Notes: generated from the letters alone by a model not told the origin. DNA of 64,000 bases from Isoetes taiwanensis (GCA_021234155.1 JAJEKV010000020.1:17847018-17911017); one strand, 5' to 3'; positions 1 through 10,420 are shown, counted from the first letter of the stretch. Numbers and translations: made by a program.

Positions 1-111
1 CAAAAATAGGAGGCGATTCAAATTAGGAGGCATATTGCTTGAACTGGGCATTCCAATGGGATCGTAGGTTCTCGAGCTTCACCGCTGCTCACTTCTCCTA
101 CTTGGAGGCAT
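1..111 (-). pseudogene. gag N-terminus of M3-type element (partial)
   Basis: Downstream of the LTR and primer binding site on the minus strand an ATG at 111 opens a frame starting MPPS, matching the gag start of M3 at 44828. Only about 37 codons lie in the window. Gag forms the capsid-like particle in the cytoplasm. The start was chosen because all four subfamilies place an ATG about 40-50 bases after the primer binding site. Confidence 0.6.
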
Positions 112-179
112 GTTTTTTTTTTCCATTTCCGTGAGTTCTTAATTTCCAGGAGGGAAATCTCTAGGTAGGACCTCCAAAA

Positions 180-2773
180 TGTTGGAGATTATCCCCGGTG
201 GTCTCCAACCGGGCCTTACAAGGGTGTTTTGATGGTCAGACCTCCATCACTTGAGGTGATCAATCAAGACCGCAAAAACATCTCTCAATTTGCAAGGAAA
301 TACCAAATCCACTAGAGTCCCTAAAGCAAAAAGAAACTAGCAAAGACTCAAACATTCACCAAACCATGCATCTATTTCAAAAGCACTTGAAATCTTTACC
401 AAGGTATGCTAGCCAATTCCAGAAAACCTGTTAGAAAAGTCTACAGTGCAAAATGCTTACAGATTTCTCACAAATCAACCGTCCGACTGGGTCAATTTTT
501 GGTCAATGGCCCGACAAAGGAGCTCGATTTTGCCAAATGCTAACCAATGATCTTCTATGGTAGAAACAAATTCCCACACCTAGGTGTGCTCCCTCAGGGT
601 CATGTGCATATGCTCACTTAGTTCAAACAAAGCTTGAATTCTTGCTGAAAACATGCATTAACAGAGTTTCAATGGCAATGTCTCAGAATCGTCCTTGCAC
701 TCTAATTGTCAATCCCCTTTCTTTTGTTTTCTCTCGCTTTAATACTCACCATCGACGCTTCTAATAGTTACTTGATGCTAGAAATGCCTACAAACCAATG
801 ATGATTCAAGAAAAGATCTATTCTTAGTCTTTTCCAAAGGACATATGTTCTCGTGTCGCTTCAATTTTATCTCCTAACTATGACTTAAACAAACACTAGT
901 TGTATTCCTCGCTCAATTCCTTTATGCTCAATTGTAAATGACAATGCAGAGTAAAATGAGTTTAATCATAGTTTCACACGCCTTTTCCCCAAATTCCGAT
1001 TTTCATTAAGTCAAAACAGCAAATTCACAACACAAGGTGTTCAAGAATGTCCGACCGATCACCCAAGAACAACTCAATCAAAATAAACTTCAAGTTTCAA
1101 AAGATTCAAGGATATTTCATCACATATGCCTCAGATTTTGATTTCCGGCAGAGGATCTTCTTCGCAAGCTCTCAGACGCCACGACTTCACGCTCCTCGGT
1201 CTTCAACCGCTTATGGCCCCTCGAAAAAAATTCAAGAGAACAAACCCCTTTTAAAATCCCCTCGCCTCCCGCCGATCTTGGCAAATTCGCAATCAATGCC
1301 ACGGCTTTTGGTTTAATTGAACTGCTCTTTAGGTGGAGTAGGACAAAACCGCCAACAGATGCAATGATTACTTCGCTTGGCTCAAACAATGGAGGTTTCT
1401 TTGGCAAGTTCAAATTTTAGGGTTCAATCTGATATATCCCACACGGCCGAGATCAAAAATCAGATCAGGTGATATATAGCCCGATCTAGGTGGACTTGTA
1501 AATTGACGGTCTTGCCCACGGGGATCCGGTACCTCCACCCCCCCACACACCCGGGTGAGCCACGGGAGGGTGCTGGATAGGTCGGAAAGGAATCTAGGTC
1601 GGGGGAAGAATAGAAATTTTTGTATTTTTTTTGGCAATGGGCACGGTTCCCAAGAAAAATGAAATTTGAAGGTCTATATAGGGTCTTTTTGAGATTTTTT
1701 GTGCCAGGTGGCATATTTTCATGGAGCTTCAAGATGGCAAGGCCAAATTTTGGAAAAATAATACTTTGATTTTTGTTCAAAAAGGATGAATGGGCAAAGT
1801 CAATGGTGATGTGTGTTGGTCAAACAAGGCATTTTGCCTGGATGGAATTTCAAGATTTCAAATGCCCCTTGATATTTTGATGATGAGGTGGCAATAGGTG
1901 AAAATATAGTGGAGAGGTGGAAAAAAATAGGTCAACTAGGGTAAACAAGGCTAGTAGGTTCACTTCCCAAGGTAATTTGATCATTAGGTTGACCAATTTT
2001 GAGTTTGGTCAAAACTTGCCTAGTCATCATTTGATGATGTGGAGTGATGTGATGATGTGGAAATTTGGTGCTTAGGTGGCAACATGATGAATGAGACATG
2101 AAAGTGGCAAATGATGAGTGGACCAAAGTAGCTTTGGAGGTGATGACATGTATATCTAGTCATCATGCCATGTCACTTAGAGATGGTGACTAGGCATTTT
2201 GTGCTTTTTGTGTTTTTGTGCTTAGCACATTTTTTTTTTTTTTGCTTTAGCTACTTGGTATGAAGTGTGTGATAATGGAATGGCAAGGCATGAGATGAAA
2301 ATGATGATATGGAACTTGATGCTAGGCAACTTTTAGGTTTGACAACTCCCTTGGAAAATGTGCCCTAGGTAATGGTAGGTCAACTATGAAACAAATGGTT
2401 ACATATGAAATACATGATGGTATAGGATGTGAAAAGGCAATGAAGGTGAAAAATAGGATAAAGGATGATGGTATGATGGAACAAAAGGCAAATAGAGAAT
2501 CATCACAACATGAGAAAGATAAATACCATATCATAGCTTGCCATCTTCACAGGGGTCTTCCAAACTTCACAAGTGCCTTCAGAGCTAGAGAATGCATTCA
2601 ATCCTTGGAGTTTGAGTTGTGAACTTGTGTCTTGACTTAAAGTCATCCTTTGAGTTCTTCATCAGCATCTTTGGTCTTCAAATCTTTTGGTTTTCAGATT
2701 CTTGGTCTTCAAATCTTTGCCCTGTGATATTGCTCAGAGTTTGTATATGTTGCCTCGCTATAGCCGTGCAACA
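180..2773 (-). repeat. LTR (5' LTR of M3-type element)
   Basis: About 2.59 kb. On the minus strand it starts TGTTGC and ends ATCTCCAACA, with TG...CA termini. The same LTR occurs at 36311-38906 and 44892-47469. It carries a possible TATA box, TATATA, at 1675-1680, a 180 bp segment with inverted ends at 2017-2196, and the U5 palindrome around 253-269. Parts of it are shared in reverse with the P1 LTR, so the two are subfamilies of one lineage. Confidence 0.88.
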
Positions 2774-2954
2774 ACTACCGCCAAGAAAATTCTCGTCGAT
2801 ATTATTGGCCTACAAGATTTAAAGATTGTTATATCAAGTATAAAGTCTTGCCACAAGTGTCGATATTTGGCAAAAGGATCCTCCTTCCAAACATTAAATC
2901 CCATCATTTCTCCAGGACCCTTCCAAATATGGGGATTGGATTATATTGGCCCTA
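2774..2954 (+). pseudogene. P0 integrase fragment: second half of zinc domain to first catalytic Asp
   Basis: This 181-base piece lies between the M3-type LTR and the P1 LTR. It encodes the CxxC half of the integrase HHCC zinc domain (SCHKCRYLAKG, about 2850) and then GPFQIWGLDYIGP, which holds the first catalytic Asp at 2939-2941. The reading continues after P1 at 24010 with INP and TDYFTK. So P1 was inserted a few codons past the first catalytic Asp. The HH half of the zinc domain lies beyond the M3 insertion; in the second copy it is visible at about 36264-36300. The frame has indels near 2775-2830. Confidence 0.85.
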
Positions 2955-3423
2955 TGTTGCCCTGCTATGGCAACATGGCAAAGTGCCATCAAATCTTTTT
3001 TATGTTGCAGGGAAAAAGAAGATACTATGTTGAAGAACCAAGTGAAGACATTGAATTGGAATCAAGATCACACATTGAGAGGACCTAAGCATCTAGAAGT
3101 TTGAAGACCCCTATGAAGTTTGCAAGCTATTAAAGTGGTATCTTTTCTCCTTCATGTTGTCATTTCTATTCTCCTACCTCACACTCCACATTTCCAACGT
3201 TCCATTACCCCATACTATCATACATCTCACACATAGCCTTTTGTTCCATAGTTGACCTACCACTACCTAAGGCACATTTTCAAAGTTGTTACACAAAAAG
3301 GATTGCCTAAGCATCAAGTTCTACATCATATTTTTTCATCATATCATTCCATTATCACACACTCCATACCATGTGGCTATAAAAAAAAAAAAAAAGAAGC
3401 ATTTGAAAAGCTAAACACGAGTT

Positions 3424-3649
3424 TGCCTAGTCACCATCTCCAAGTGACATGGCATGATGACTAGATACATGTGTCATCACTTACAAAGCCACATTGGTCC
3501 ACTCACCATTTGCCACTTCCATATATCATTCACCAAGTTGCCACCTAAGCAACAAGTGTCCACATCACCACATCACTCCATACCATTACATCACTCAACA
3601 TCATTCCACATCATCATATCACCTTGCATCATCAAATGATGACTAGGCA
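3424..3649 (+). repeat. LTR-internal segment with 10-14 bp inverted ends
   Basis: The segment starts TGCCTAGTCA (3424-3433) and ends TGACTAGGCA (3640-3649), which are exact reverse complements. The match extends a few bases further (CCATC against GATGA, imperfect). The related segment in the M3-type LTR is 2017-2196 (180 bp) in the opposite orientation. Between the ends lie CATCA/TGATG-rich repeats. It may be an old MITE-like insertion in the ancestral LTR or a structural LTR element. Confidence 0.5.
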
Positions 3650-4083
3650 AATGTTGACCAAACCCAAAAAGTTGGTCAACCATAAGATTGAAATGATTGA
3701 TAAATGTGCCTATTAGCCTTGTTCTCCCTCCTTGCCACCTCACCAAATCCCATGTCTAATGCCTACTCACCCCATTCTTTTTTCCTACAAAAATCAAAAG
3801 TATGGCATTTGAGAGTTTGATGATACCACCTGATAGCCCTCATGGAATCATGCCACCTGGCACAAAAAAATTTGAAAAAAGAGTGCATATTGACCTTCTA
3901 AATGGCTTTCTTGGGAAACGTGCTTCATTTGAAAAAATGGCAAAACCTACCTACATCTACCCCCCCATCTATCTACCCTCTCATCCTCCTCGCCAAGTGG
4001 CGCCCCCGGCATGCCAAGTCAAAACACGAGCCGAAGCTTGGCGGGGAGGAGACCACGAATCAAGAGAGAGGAAAATAGCTCTC

Positions 4084-4091
4084 TATTTATA
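4084..4091 (+). promoter_or_regulatory. Possible TATA box of the P1 LTR promoter
   Basis: TATTTATA in the middle of the LTR, in a GAGAG / CTCTCTAT context, repeated unchanged at 22836-22843 and 48778-48785. LTRs supply the RNA polymerase II promoter of these elements. The call rests on the motif, its conservation and its mid-LTR place; no start site can be read from sequence. Confidence 0.45.
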
Positions 4092-5174
4092 CCTTAGCCT
4101 CTTTTCTGATTTTTGCCTGTGGGATAATTGCTCTCAAGAAAACTCCGAACCCTAAAAATGTGACTTGCCAAGAACTTGTTTTTTGTCGATTGAACCGAGC
4201 AATCATTACATTGGCTAACCATTCCTGTCCTGTTACACCCAAAGAAATGTCTAAACCAACCAAAAACATGGCCAAGATCCCGAATTTGCCAAGATCCGGC
4301 CTAAAATGAGTTTTTAAAAGGGGATTCATTCAACAGAGAAAAGTGTGGGCTTTTGCGCGATTCAAAGACGGCACCTGAAGTGTGAAGTCGAATTGATGCT
4401 GAGAGTTCCTCCCGCCTTTAAGAGATCTATCCCGAGGCATATTATGATTGATTTGTATCCAAAAATTCACGATTTGTATGTTTTAGAGATGTCATGTTGA
4501 TTGATCATCTTGATCATTGACATGACGCCAAATGTGATGACTTTGATTCCAGCTTTAATGAAAATCTGACCTTGGAAAATATCATTTGATGCATTTGTGT
4601 TTGAATTAATTCTAGAAATGGGAAGAAAAGCCATACCTCCGCACCCTGGTCGATACAAAGCTCTAGCTGCATTGGTACAATTATTTAGGAAAGGAAAAGC
4701 TAAAAAAAAGGGGGGAGAAAGATCAACCCACTGATGTTTTAAAAGTCTGAGTCATACTTTTCATGATCATTAGATGCTCAGACATACTTCTCAAATTACA
4801 GACTGACTTTTTAGCCCTGAAAATAGCATGCTCTTATTGTGCAGGCCTCGTGTTCACTGTCTAAATTTAGTTGGATCGAAAATTCATCACCATTCTCATT
4901 TGGCAAAATTGAGTGCACCGGCCCAAATCCATTGACCAACTTCCTCGACTTAGTCAAGAATCATTATTTCTCACCAACCGTGAGGATTCTTTGCATAGAC
5001 TTTCTCCAACACTTTCTTCAGATATCATGGTGACATGCTATGCTTGTTTGGGTTCAAAATGTTGAATGCATTAATTTCTGTGCCTGTTAGAATAAGACTA
5101 GCTTTTTTGGCTTTTGGGAAACTAGTGAAATCTTGTTTTCTGGAAATTTAAAAACAGATATTTTAGCACAGAGT

Positions 5175-5202
5175 GATCACCTCAAGTGATCTGGAGGTCC
5201 TA
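5175..5202 (+). promoter_or_regulatory. U5 palindrome followed by a copy of the primer-binding-site core
   Basis: GATCAC-CTCAA-GTGATC (5175-5191) can form a 6 bp stem. It is followed at 5192-5202 by TGGAGGTCCTA, the same 11 bases as the primer binding site at 5266-5276, on the same strand and 74 bases upstream. Equivalent blocks occur in the M1, M3 and P0 LTRs. Its role is unknown. Confidence 0.6.
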
Positions 5203-5265
5203 GACCAAGATTAGTGCTTCTTTGACCTGAGGTTGGTGGTTTAGCCAGGTTTGCCATCAACATTT

Positions 5266-5283
5266 TGGAGGTCCTACCGAGAT
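5266..5283 (+). promoter_or_regulatory. Primer binding site of P1, fits tRNA-Gln
   Basis: TGGAGGTCCTACCGAGAT begins 3 bases after the LTR end. Its complement ends ...CTCGGTAGGACCTCCA. That has the form of a tRNA 3' end with U at position 73, acceptor strand TAGGACC and T-stem strand CTCGG. From general knowledge this matches eukaryotic tRNA-Gln. Minus-strand DNA synthesis would start here. Corrupted versions are seen in M1 (about 13870-13886), M2 (about 58566-58581) and M3 (about 44873-44888). Confidence 0.7.
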
Positions 5284-5307
5284 TTCCACCTGGTTTTCAA
5301 AGAACTC

Positions 5308-5648
5308 ATGGCTCCTAGAAGAAATGAACAGCAAGAAGCTCCAGAACCATTGGAACCACAAGGAGTACCTGTTGCAGCTGTGGTACAGCCAAATTGTGCA
5401 ATCCCACAGTGTTTTGAGCTAAGTTTGCCCATTACTCCACCCATATTTGAACCAACTATGAATGCTAACCATTTTCTGAAGGTATTTGATGAATATTATA
5501 GAGATTATGGTTGTAAAAAGGGCTGTAGGTTTTTTGAGTTTAAGAGATGCATGAAATCTGATGAGGCATATGCTTGGTGTGAGCATGTGACCTCAGTTAT
5601 GGGTACCGATACATATGAAAGTCTTGTGCAAATTTTTGGTTAGGTTTG
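5308..5648 (+). pseudogene. P1 gag, N-terminal part, interrupted by M1
   Basis: The ATG at 5308 opens MAPRRNEQQEAPEP followed by a Pro-rich stretch and then ANHFLKVFDEYYRDYGCKKG, a helical gag segment shared with M1 and M2 (there NHF.RIFEDYYRDYGFKKGCKL). The frame runs 112 codons to a stop at 5641-5643, just before the M1 LTR at 5649. Gag resumes at about 15880 with ELANELQTF. The product would be the capsid/nucleocapsid precursor. A longer in-frame ATG lies upstream at 5251, but it falls inside the LTR and is less likely. Confidence 0.8.
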
Positions 5649-7610
5649 TGTTGACCCTAAACCTGGCTTATAGGTCAACCACAAGAATCCAATTCAAGTT
5701 TTCACTCAAATTGGGGTTAGGACCTCCAGATCACTTAAGGTGATCAGTCTATGCAAGAAAATTCCAAAGATAAGTTCAAAAAGTTTGAGTTCTATACCTT
5801 TCCCATTTTCAAAAAATGGTACCTTTGCCAAAACAATTGTAGTGTTGGGAAGCAGATAGATGTTTTGAGTCGATGTCAGACTTGGTCAAAAAGTTGTAGG
5901 TAACCGACAAAGAAAGCCTCCTCACCAAGTCGAGACTCAATCTGGTGAGTTATTCGAGCTCAAAGTGAGGTCAAATTTTGGTCAATAGAGGTCAAATGTA
6001 GAAAACAAAGGATCAGGAATTGAGATTTAGAGTTGCCAATCACTTTTTGGGAATTTCCAAAGTAGGTAGATTGCAATGATATCGGGAAGGTAGGCAAGCA
6101 ACAAATACTAGTTTGGAGGTGTATAGGTATTTTTGTGACTGATTTAGCAAAATACAATCTAGACTGCCAAACCCGAGAGCAATTTTTTTTTTTGAATTTG
6201 AGCTACACTTGGTATTTTTGAATGATTTCAACTCCTTTGGCTTTCTTAACACCCAAAGATGAGTGGCAGATGCACTAAGGCGCTTAAAAACACCCGCAGA
6301 TTTTTCTATAGAATTTTTGTGGTGAGAATTGCTAAGGAAAAATATCGAGACAAATTCAACAACTTGACAAATAATTTGGATTGATATGAAGGTAGATATA
6401 TCAAGATAACAATAGATAAGGATGCTTCATAGCTTCAAGTACAAGAAAATAATCATCAAAAGTCATAAGGTAATTTCTGAAAGTAATGTCAACTAAATCT
6501 TGTAGATCCAAATGAGGAGAGCTCAAGAACTTCAAGGATCGTCCCGATCTTGCTCAGCAATGATCAATGTATGATCTGAATACTTCGGCCTTCAAAAATC
6601 TTCTCATTATTGTTTCCCTAAGATATATGTTTTTGATTTAACTGGTTCCAAAGATTTTAGGGCTTAAATTTAGGCTTGATGAGATGCTTAAGAGCCGGAA
6701 ATGCAGAAATAGATAGGTTTCGAGTTCAATGATTCCATTCCTGATTCGAAAGCAGGTTTCCATAATTAGGGTTCTTCAAGGTATTTTTCCAGAAAATCCG
6801 CTGATACGATGACCGTATTTTTGAGGTATATCCCAAGAATATGCTGTATTTATCAATTTTAGGAAGATAGGCCATGGTCCATAAGGGTACCACAAAAATA
6901 ATTATGAGTCTTAACCCATTTGGGTCTATGGCAACCCTAATTTCTTTGGGGAATATTCTAGATGGGTACCTAAAATGGGATATTAATGGAACATATTTGA
7001 GTGGCATAGGTACACATAATGGTAAAGAACAAGGAGGCACAAAAGCTTGTGAAAAAAAAGATTAGGCCAAGGGTATGTGGTAAGGGTGCAATATGAAGAA
7101 TGAAAATAAGGCAAAGGGGTATGAAATGGGTAAGACATCCATGGGAAAACAAAATGTGGTAAGAAAGGTACTTTTGGCAAGGCAAAATATGATTTGCAAA
7201 AAGGTGAGCAAAGAAGAATATGAGTGTGAGGGAAAATGACTAGGGAAATTCAAAAGGAAGGTGAGAATAAGATATGGGGGTAGGCAAAAAAATGGCTAAG
7301 GGATGGAACCAAATACCATGGGATCTTCTAAACTTTGAACTTCCAATCTTCAAAAAATGCCTTCCAAACTTCTTTAACCCGTAATCTTCTAGAGCATATT
7401 CTTGACTAAGCACTTTGACCTTGAATAAAGTACCCTCATGTGAGTTTTGAACCTTGAGCACTTGTTGACTTGAGAAATGAACACCCTTTGACCTCCATAT
7501 CAATGTTGACTGCCAAGAATCTTCCAAACTTTGACCTAGTATTCCAAGATAAGTTGACCTAGTTTTTGAATGCATGGATCATTAGTAGCATGTTGCCCTT
7601 TGGGGCAACA
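5649..7610 (-). repeat. 3' LTR of M1
   Basis: 1.96 kb. On the plus strand it reads TGTTGACC ... GGGGCAACA. On the element strand it starts with the inverted motif TGTTGCCCCAAAGGGCAACA (7591-7610) and ends GGGTCAACA. The U5 palindrome lies at 5729-5745, with the primer-site core copy (as TAGGACCTCCA) at 5718-5728. It contains no coding sequence; open frames here are low-complexity shadows. Confidence 0.92.
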
Positions 7611-8500
7611 TCTCGCCAAAACAAGAAAAAGGCTGGTCCCCCAGCCATATAATGTCAAAAGTGAATAAGTAGAGGGGTCTTCAACTTTGTACCAAAGTGT
7701 CCGTGATAGAGTAAAAGTGCAAATGTTGGTGATGGTGAAATGATGTAGGTGGGATATGGTGAGTGAGAGAAGGCAAAAATGGATGTGAAAATGACAAGGT
7801 GATGATGGAGGATGGTGAATGGAATATGGTGAGTGAGAAGAGATAAAAGTGAATGTGAATATGACAAGATGATAATGAAATGGAGATGAAATGAGTGTAC
7901 AAGTGTTTGAAACTTCGCCAAAACAAGAAAATGTGTGTATCCCTCTTGATCTTCAACAAGTGCAACTCGCTATGATGGTAAAGATGAATTGCGAAGCTTT
8001 TTTTCTTCAGAGGGAATGAGAACAAGAATGAGGAGTTTAGATGGAAGGTAGGGCCACTTATGACAGATGAAAACATGGAGGAAGAGTGCACCCGTCATGG
8101 AAACACATAAACCAATTAGTCTCAAAACCTTGCAACTCGCTATGATGGTGGTGAAGGTGATTTTGCAGAGTGCCGCTAGGGTATGGAAAACAAGAATAGA
8201 GGATTGGATGGATGGTAGGAATGTTTAAGACAGTGAATAAAAATGGAAGAAAGAATGCTCCCCGCAAAATGACACTTGGTAGTTATTAGTATCAACCCCC
8301 GTTCTTGAGATCACCAGTATTGCTTTCTCGTCAAATCAACCTAAAAACATGAAACCAATTCTATTAGAGTAAAGTGCTCAAAGTCGACCGTTTCTATCTA
8401 CATGAAATAGTGTGCTTAAAGATCTAACCGATTTAACTACTTTAAACCTACCATAAATCTTCAAACTTTTAATGAGAGAATAGGGACAAGCAAGCATGCT
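7611..8500 (-). other. 3' untranslated region of M1, with polypurine hairpin and tandem repeat
   Basis: Noncoding stretch between integrase and 3' LTR. It holds the motif GGCTGGTCCCCCAGCC at 7631-7646 (polypurine tract region, hairpin-forming), a GATGGTGA/ATGTGAA-rich stretch at 7700-7900, and two diverged direct repeats of about 170 bp. Each repeat is marked by TGCAACTCGCTATGATGGT, near 7966 and 8131. The same layout is seen in M2 and P0. Confidence 0.7.
7955..8280 (-). repeat. Two diverged tandem repeats in the M1 3' UTR
   Basis: Unit 1 (about 7955-8130) and unit 2 (about 8131-8280) both start with TGCAACTCGCTATGATGGT. They then share the order GAGAACAAGAATGAGGAGT / GGAAAACAAGAATAGAGGA, ATGGAAGGTAGG / ATGGATGGTAGG and a GGAAGAGTGC / GAAAGAATGC end. 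The equivalents in M2 are about 52640-52815 and 52820-52965; in P0 (plus strand) about 25100-25340. Confidence 0.6.
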
Positions 8501-9640
8501 GGTCCCAATACCTTTCAGGTGCAAGATATTGATTGATTTGGCAGGGGCATTCCCGAGGCAAATTCTTGTAGCCAATAAGAGTTAGTACCCGCGGGTTCCA
8601 AAGACTACAAATGGTCCTTCCCAAATATTGTCAAATTTGCCACCGAGTCTTCCTTTGACTTGTTCCATTTGAGAACAAGCTCTCCTTGCTTAAAAGTGCC
8701 TTGTATTTTGTGTGCAGCCTTGAATGCAACCAGATCCTTGGCTTTTTTTCAGAAATTGGTATTCTCAGCCTCCATCCTATACTCATCTAGGTGCAGCAAA
8801 GCATCCAATCTCTCTTGCAAGGCATGTTCAAAAGGTAAACATAATTTATAAGCTAACCTCGTGGAGGGCAACTCAAGTTCCACCGGTAAGATCCGCCTCT
8901 ATGCCATAAACCAAAGTTGAAGGGTGTATGATTTGTAGCTGCCTTGATAGTGACTCTATAAGCCCAAAGTGCATCCACTATTTTGACATGCCAATCTCTT
9001 GTTGATCTCAACCTGCCTTCCTCGAAGATATTTTTCAACACTTTGTTAGTGGCTTCAGCTTTGTCCATTACCTTGGGGATAGTATGAGGAGCTCTTGGTA
9101 TGCTTGACCTTCAAGATGTCCATCGTTTAGTAATAACTTCATTAACAAAAGGCGCCCCCTATCGAATGCAACCGAAAAGGAATACCAAACCCCGAACAAA
9201 CATACTCATGTAAAAATCTTGCGCTTGTGGCAAAGATTAGCCCTGTCTCAAGGGTATAGCTTCTGCCCATTTAGTAAAATAATGCGGGCCACAATGATAT
9301 GCCGATGTTGACCTCGGGCAGAAGAAGGATTAATAGGGCCAATATAGTCTAATCCCCAAATTTGAAAGGGCCCCGAGATATGATGGGATTGAGGGCAGCT
9401 GAAGTAAAATTCTTTTGCTAAAGATTTGGCATTGATGGCAAGTCTTGATAATATCATAACAATCTTTAAAAACAAGAGGGCCAATAATATCCGCACTGAG
9501 AATCTTTTTGTTGTAGTATCACCAAAGAAAATGCCCTCCACAAATACCTTTGTGCATTTCCCTGATGATTAGGCGCACTAACTTTCACTCACACATCTCA
9601 ACAAGACTCCATCTCGGTTGACTTTGCACAAAACATTGTC
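8500..9640 (-). pseudogene. M1 integrase (broken)
   Basis: Read leftwards. The zinc domain and catalytic core start at 9541-9248 with GPFQIWGLDYIGPINPSS, containing the first catalytic Asp. 9068-8853 encodes EATNKVLKNIFEE (the catalytic Glu lies in AEATNK) and DALWAYRVTIKAATNHTPF. The C-terminal part (ENTNLL.K, then GELVLKWNKSK) follows to about 8600. The enzyme would join element DNA to the chromosome. Several frameshifts and stops break it, many at CAG/CTG sites where M2 reads differently. Confidence 0.8.
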
Positions 9641-10420
9641 TATCATCTTGAATTGTCTGCATTTATCCTTGAGTCTCCTTTTTTGGTTTGAGGTGAGATT
9701 TGGAGAGATAACTCCATGTTGTAAGACGTCTCTCGATAGGTTGTTGCCACCCACCATCGCCTTGATCTTCCTCGAATTAACTCTACACGAGCTACTACAA
9801 GTGAAGTATCAGCAGTATCCAACTCATCCTCATGGTCAAAAAATATATAAGGCAAATAAAGGCTAGGACTTCGTACCAAATGTAATTCTTTTACAGAAAT
9901 ATCATAACTTTGCAACTTACAAGCCCACCTTTGATTTTTTGGCTTATTGGTTGCCTTACCAAATAGTAGACCCATTGGGTTTTGCTTCATGTAGACTTGA
10001 ACTTGACTTTTTCGTGAGCAAGTGTCCCCCTCCTATTGATAAGAAACATGAGGGCAGCAAAGACTTTTTTCTATTCTAGTGTATCTCTCCTCTAGAGCGC
10101 AGACCATTGTTTACTTGCAAACACTATGGTGTGCTTTTCCCCGCAAAATGGCTAACCCTATAGCTTTTTAGTAACAAGAATATAAACTTCAAATGGTATA
10201 TTCAAATCTGGTTTCCTCAAAAGTGTGGCTTCACATATGGATTGAATGAGAAAGTCAAAAGCTTCTTGGCATTCTGAGTTCATGTGATGGGTATGTGCTT
10301 ACTCTCAGACTTGGAGAACTTGCCTACCCTTGTCAATCTAGAAATAGGGCTCAAAATATGAGCAAAATTAGGAATATACATTCTCGAGAAAACTTGTCAT
10401 ACCAACAAAACTTTTGACCT
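9640..10420 (-). pseudogene. M1 gypsy-type RNase H (broken)
   Basis: The region after RT. The segment at 9990-9643 has KQNPMGLLFGKATNKPKNQRWACKLQSYDI.VKEL, typical of the RT-tethered RNase H of gypsy elements and the connection to integrase. The start of the domain overlaps the RT thumb region SRLTRVGKFSKSESKHIPI near 10330. It would degrade the RNA of RNA/DNA hybrids. This is the second RNase H of the element; the other lies at 11340-11840. Frames are broken. Confidence 0.7.

Larger units (their letters stand above)
1..2773 (-). mobile_element. 5' end of a minus-strand Ty3/gypsy element (M3 type), cut by window edge
   Basis: Read on the minus strand, this is a full LTR (2773 to 180) followed by a primer binding site and the first gag codons (start at 111) that run off the window. 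It is the counterpart of the complete element M3 at 36311-47469. Its outer LTR end abuts P0 integrase sequence at 2774, so the element sits inside P0. The internal region would lie to the left of base 1. Confidence 0.85.
2955..5262 (+). repeat. 5' LTR of P1
   Basis: About 2.31 kb, with terminal TG and CA. It begins with an inverted motif (TGTTGCC, 7 bases, GGCAACA at 2955-2975). A possible TATA box, TATTTATA, lies at 4084-4091. The U5 palindrome is at 5175-5191, followed directly by TGGAGGTCCTA. It agrees with the second-copy LTR 47657-49953 and not with its own 3' LTR at 3155, 3198 and 3302. Confidence 0.93.

Noticed and set aside
2322-2534. Hydrophobic short frames that look like signal peptides or membrane segments in the M3-type LTR
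   Set aside because: Antisense of repetitive AT-rich LTR sequence; both strands are open because of composition.
7681-8091. Open frames of 88-136 codons rich in Ser, His, Phe and Ile on the minus strand of the M1 3' UTR (also 25125-25741 and 52069-52640)
   Set aside because: They come from low-complexity CATTTCAC/GATGGTGA repeats, overlap each other in several frames, are not kept in frame between copies and match no protein family.
9618-9866. Plus-strand frames within M1 (for example 82 codons here, and 85 codons at 43682 in M3)
   Set aside because: They are antisense to recognisable RNase H and gag coding sequence.
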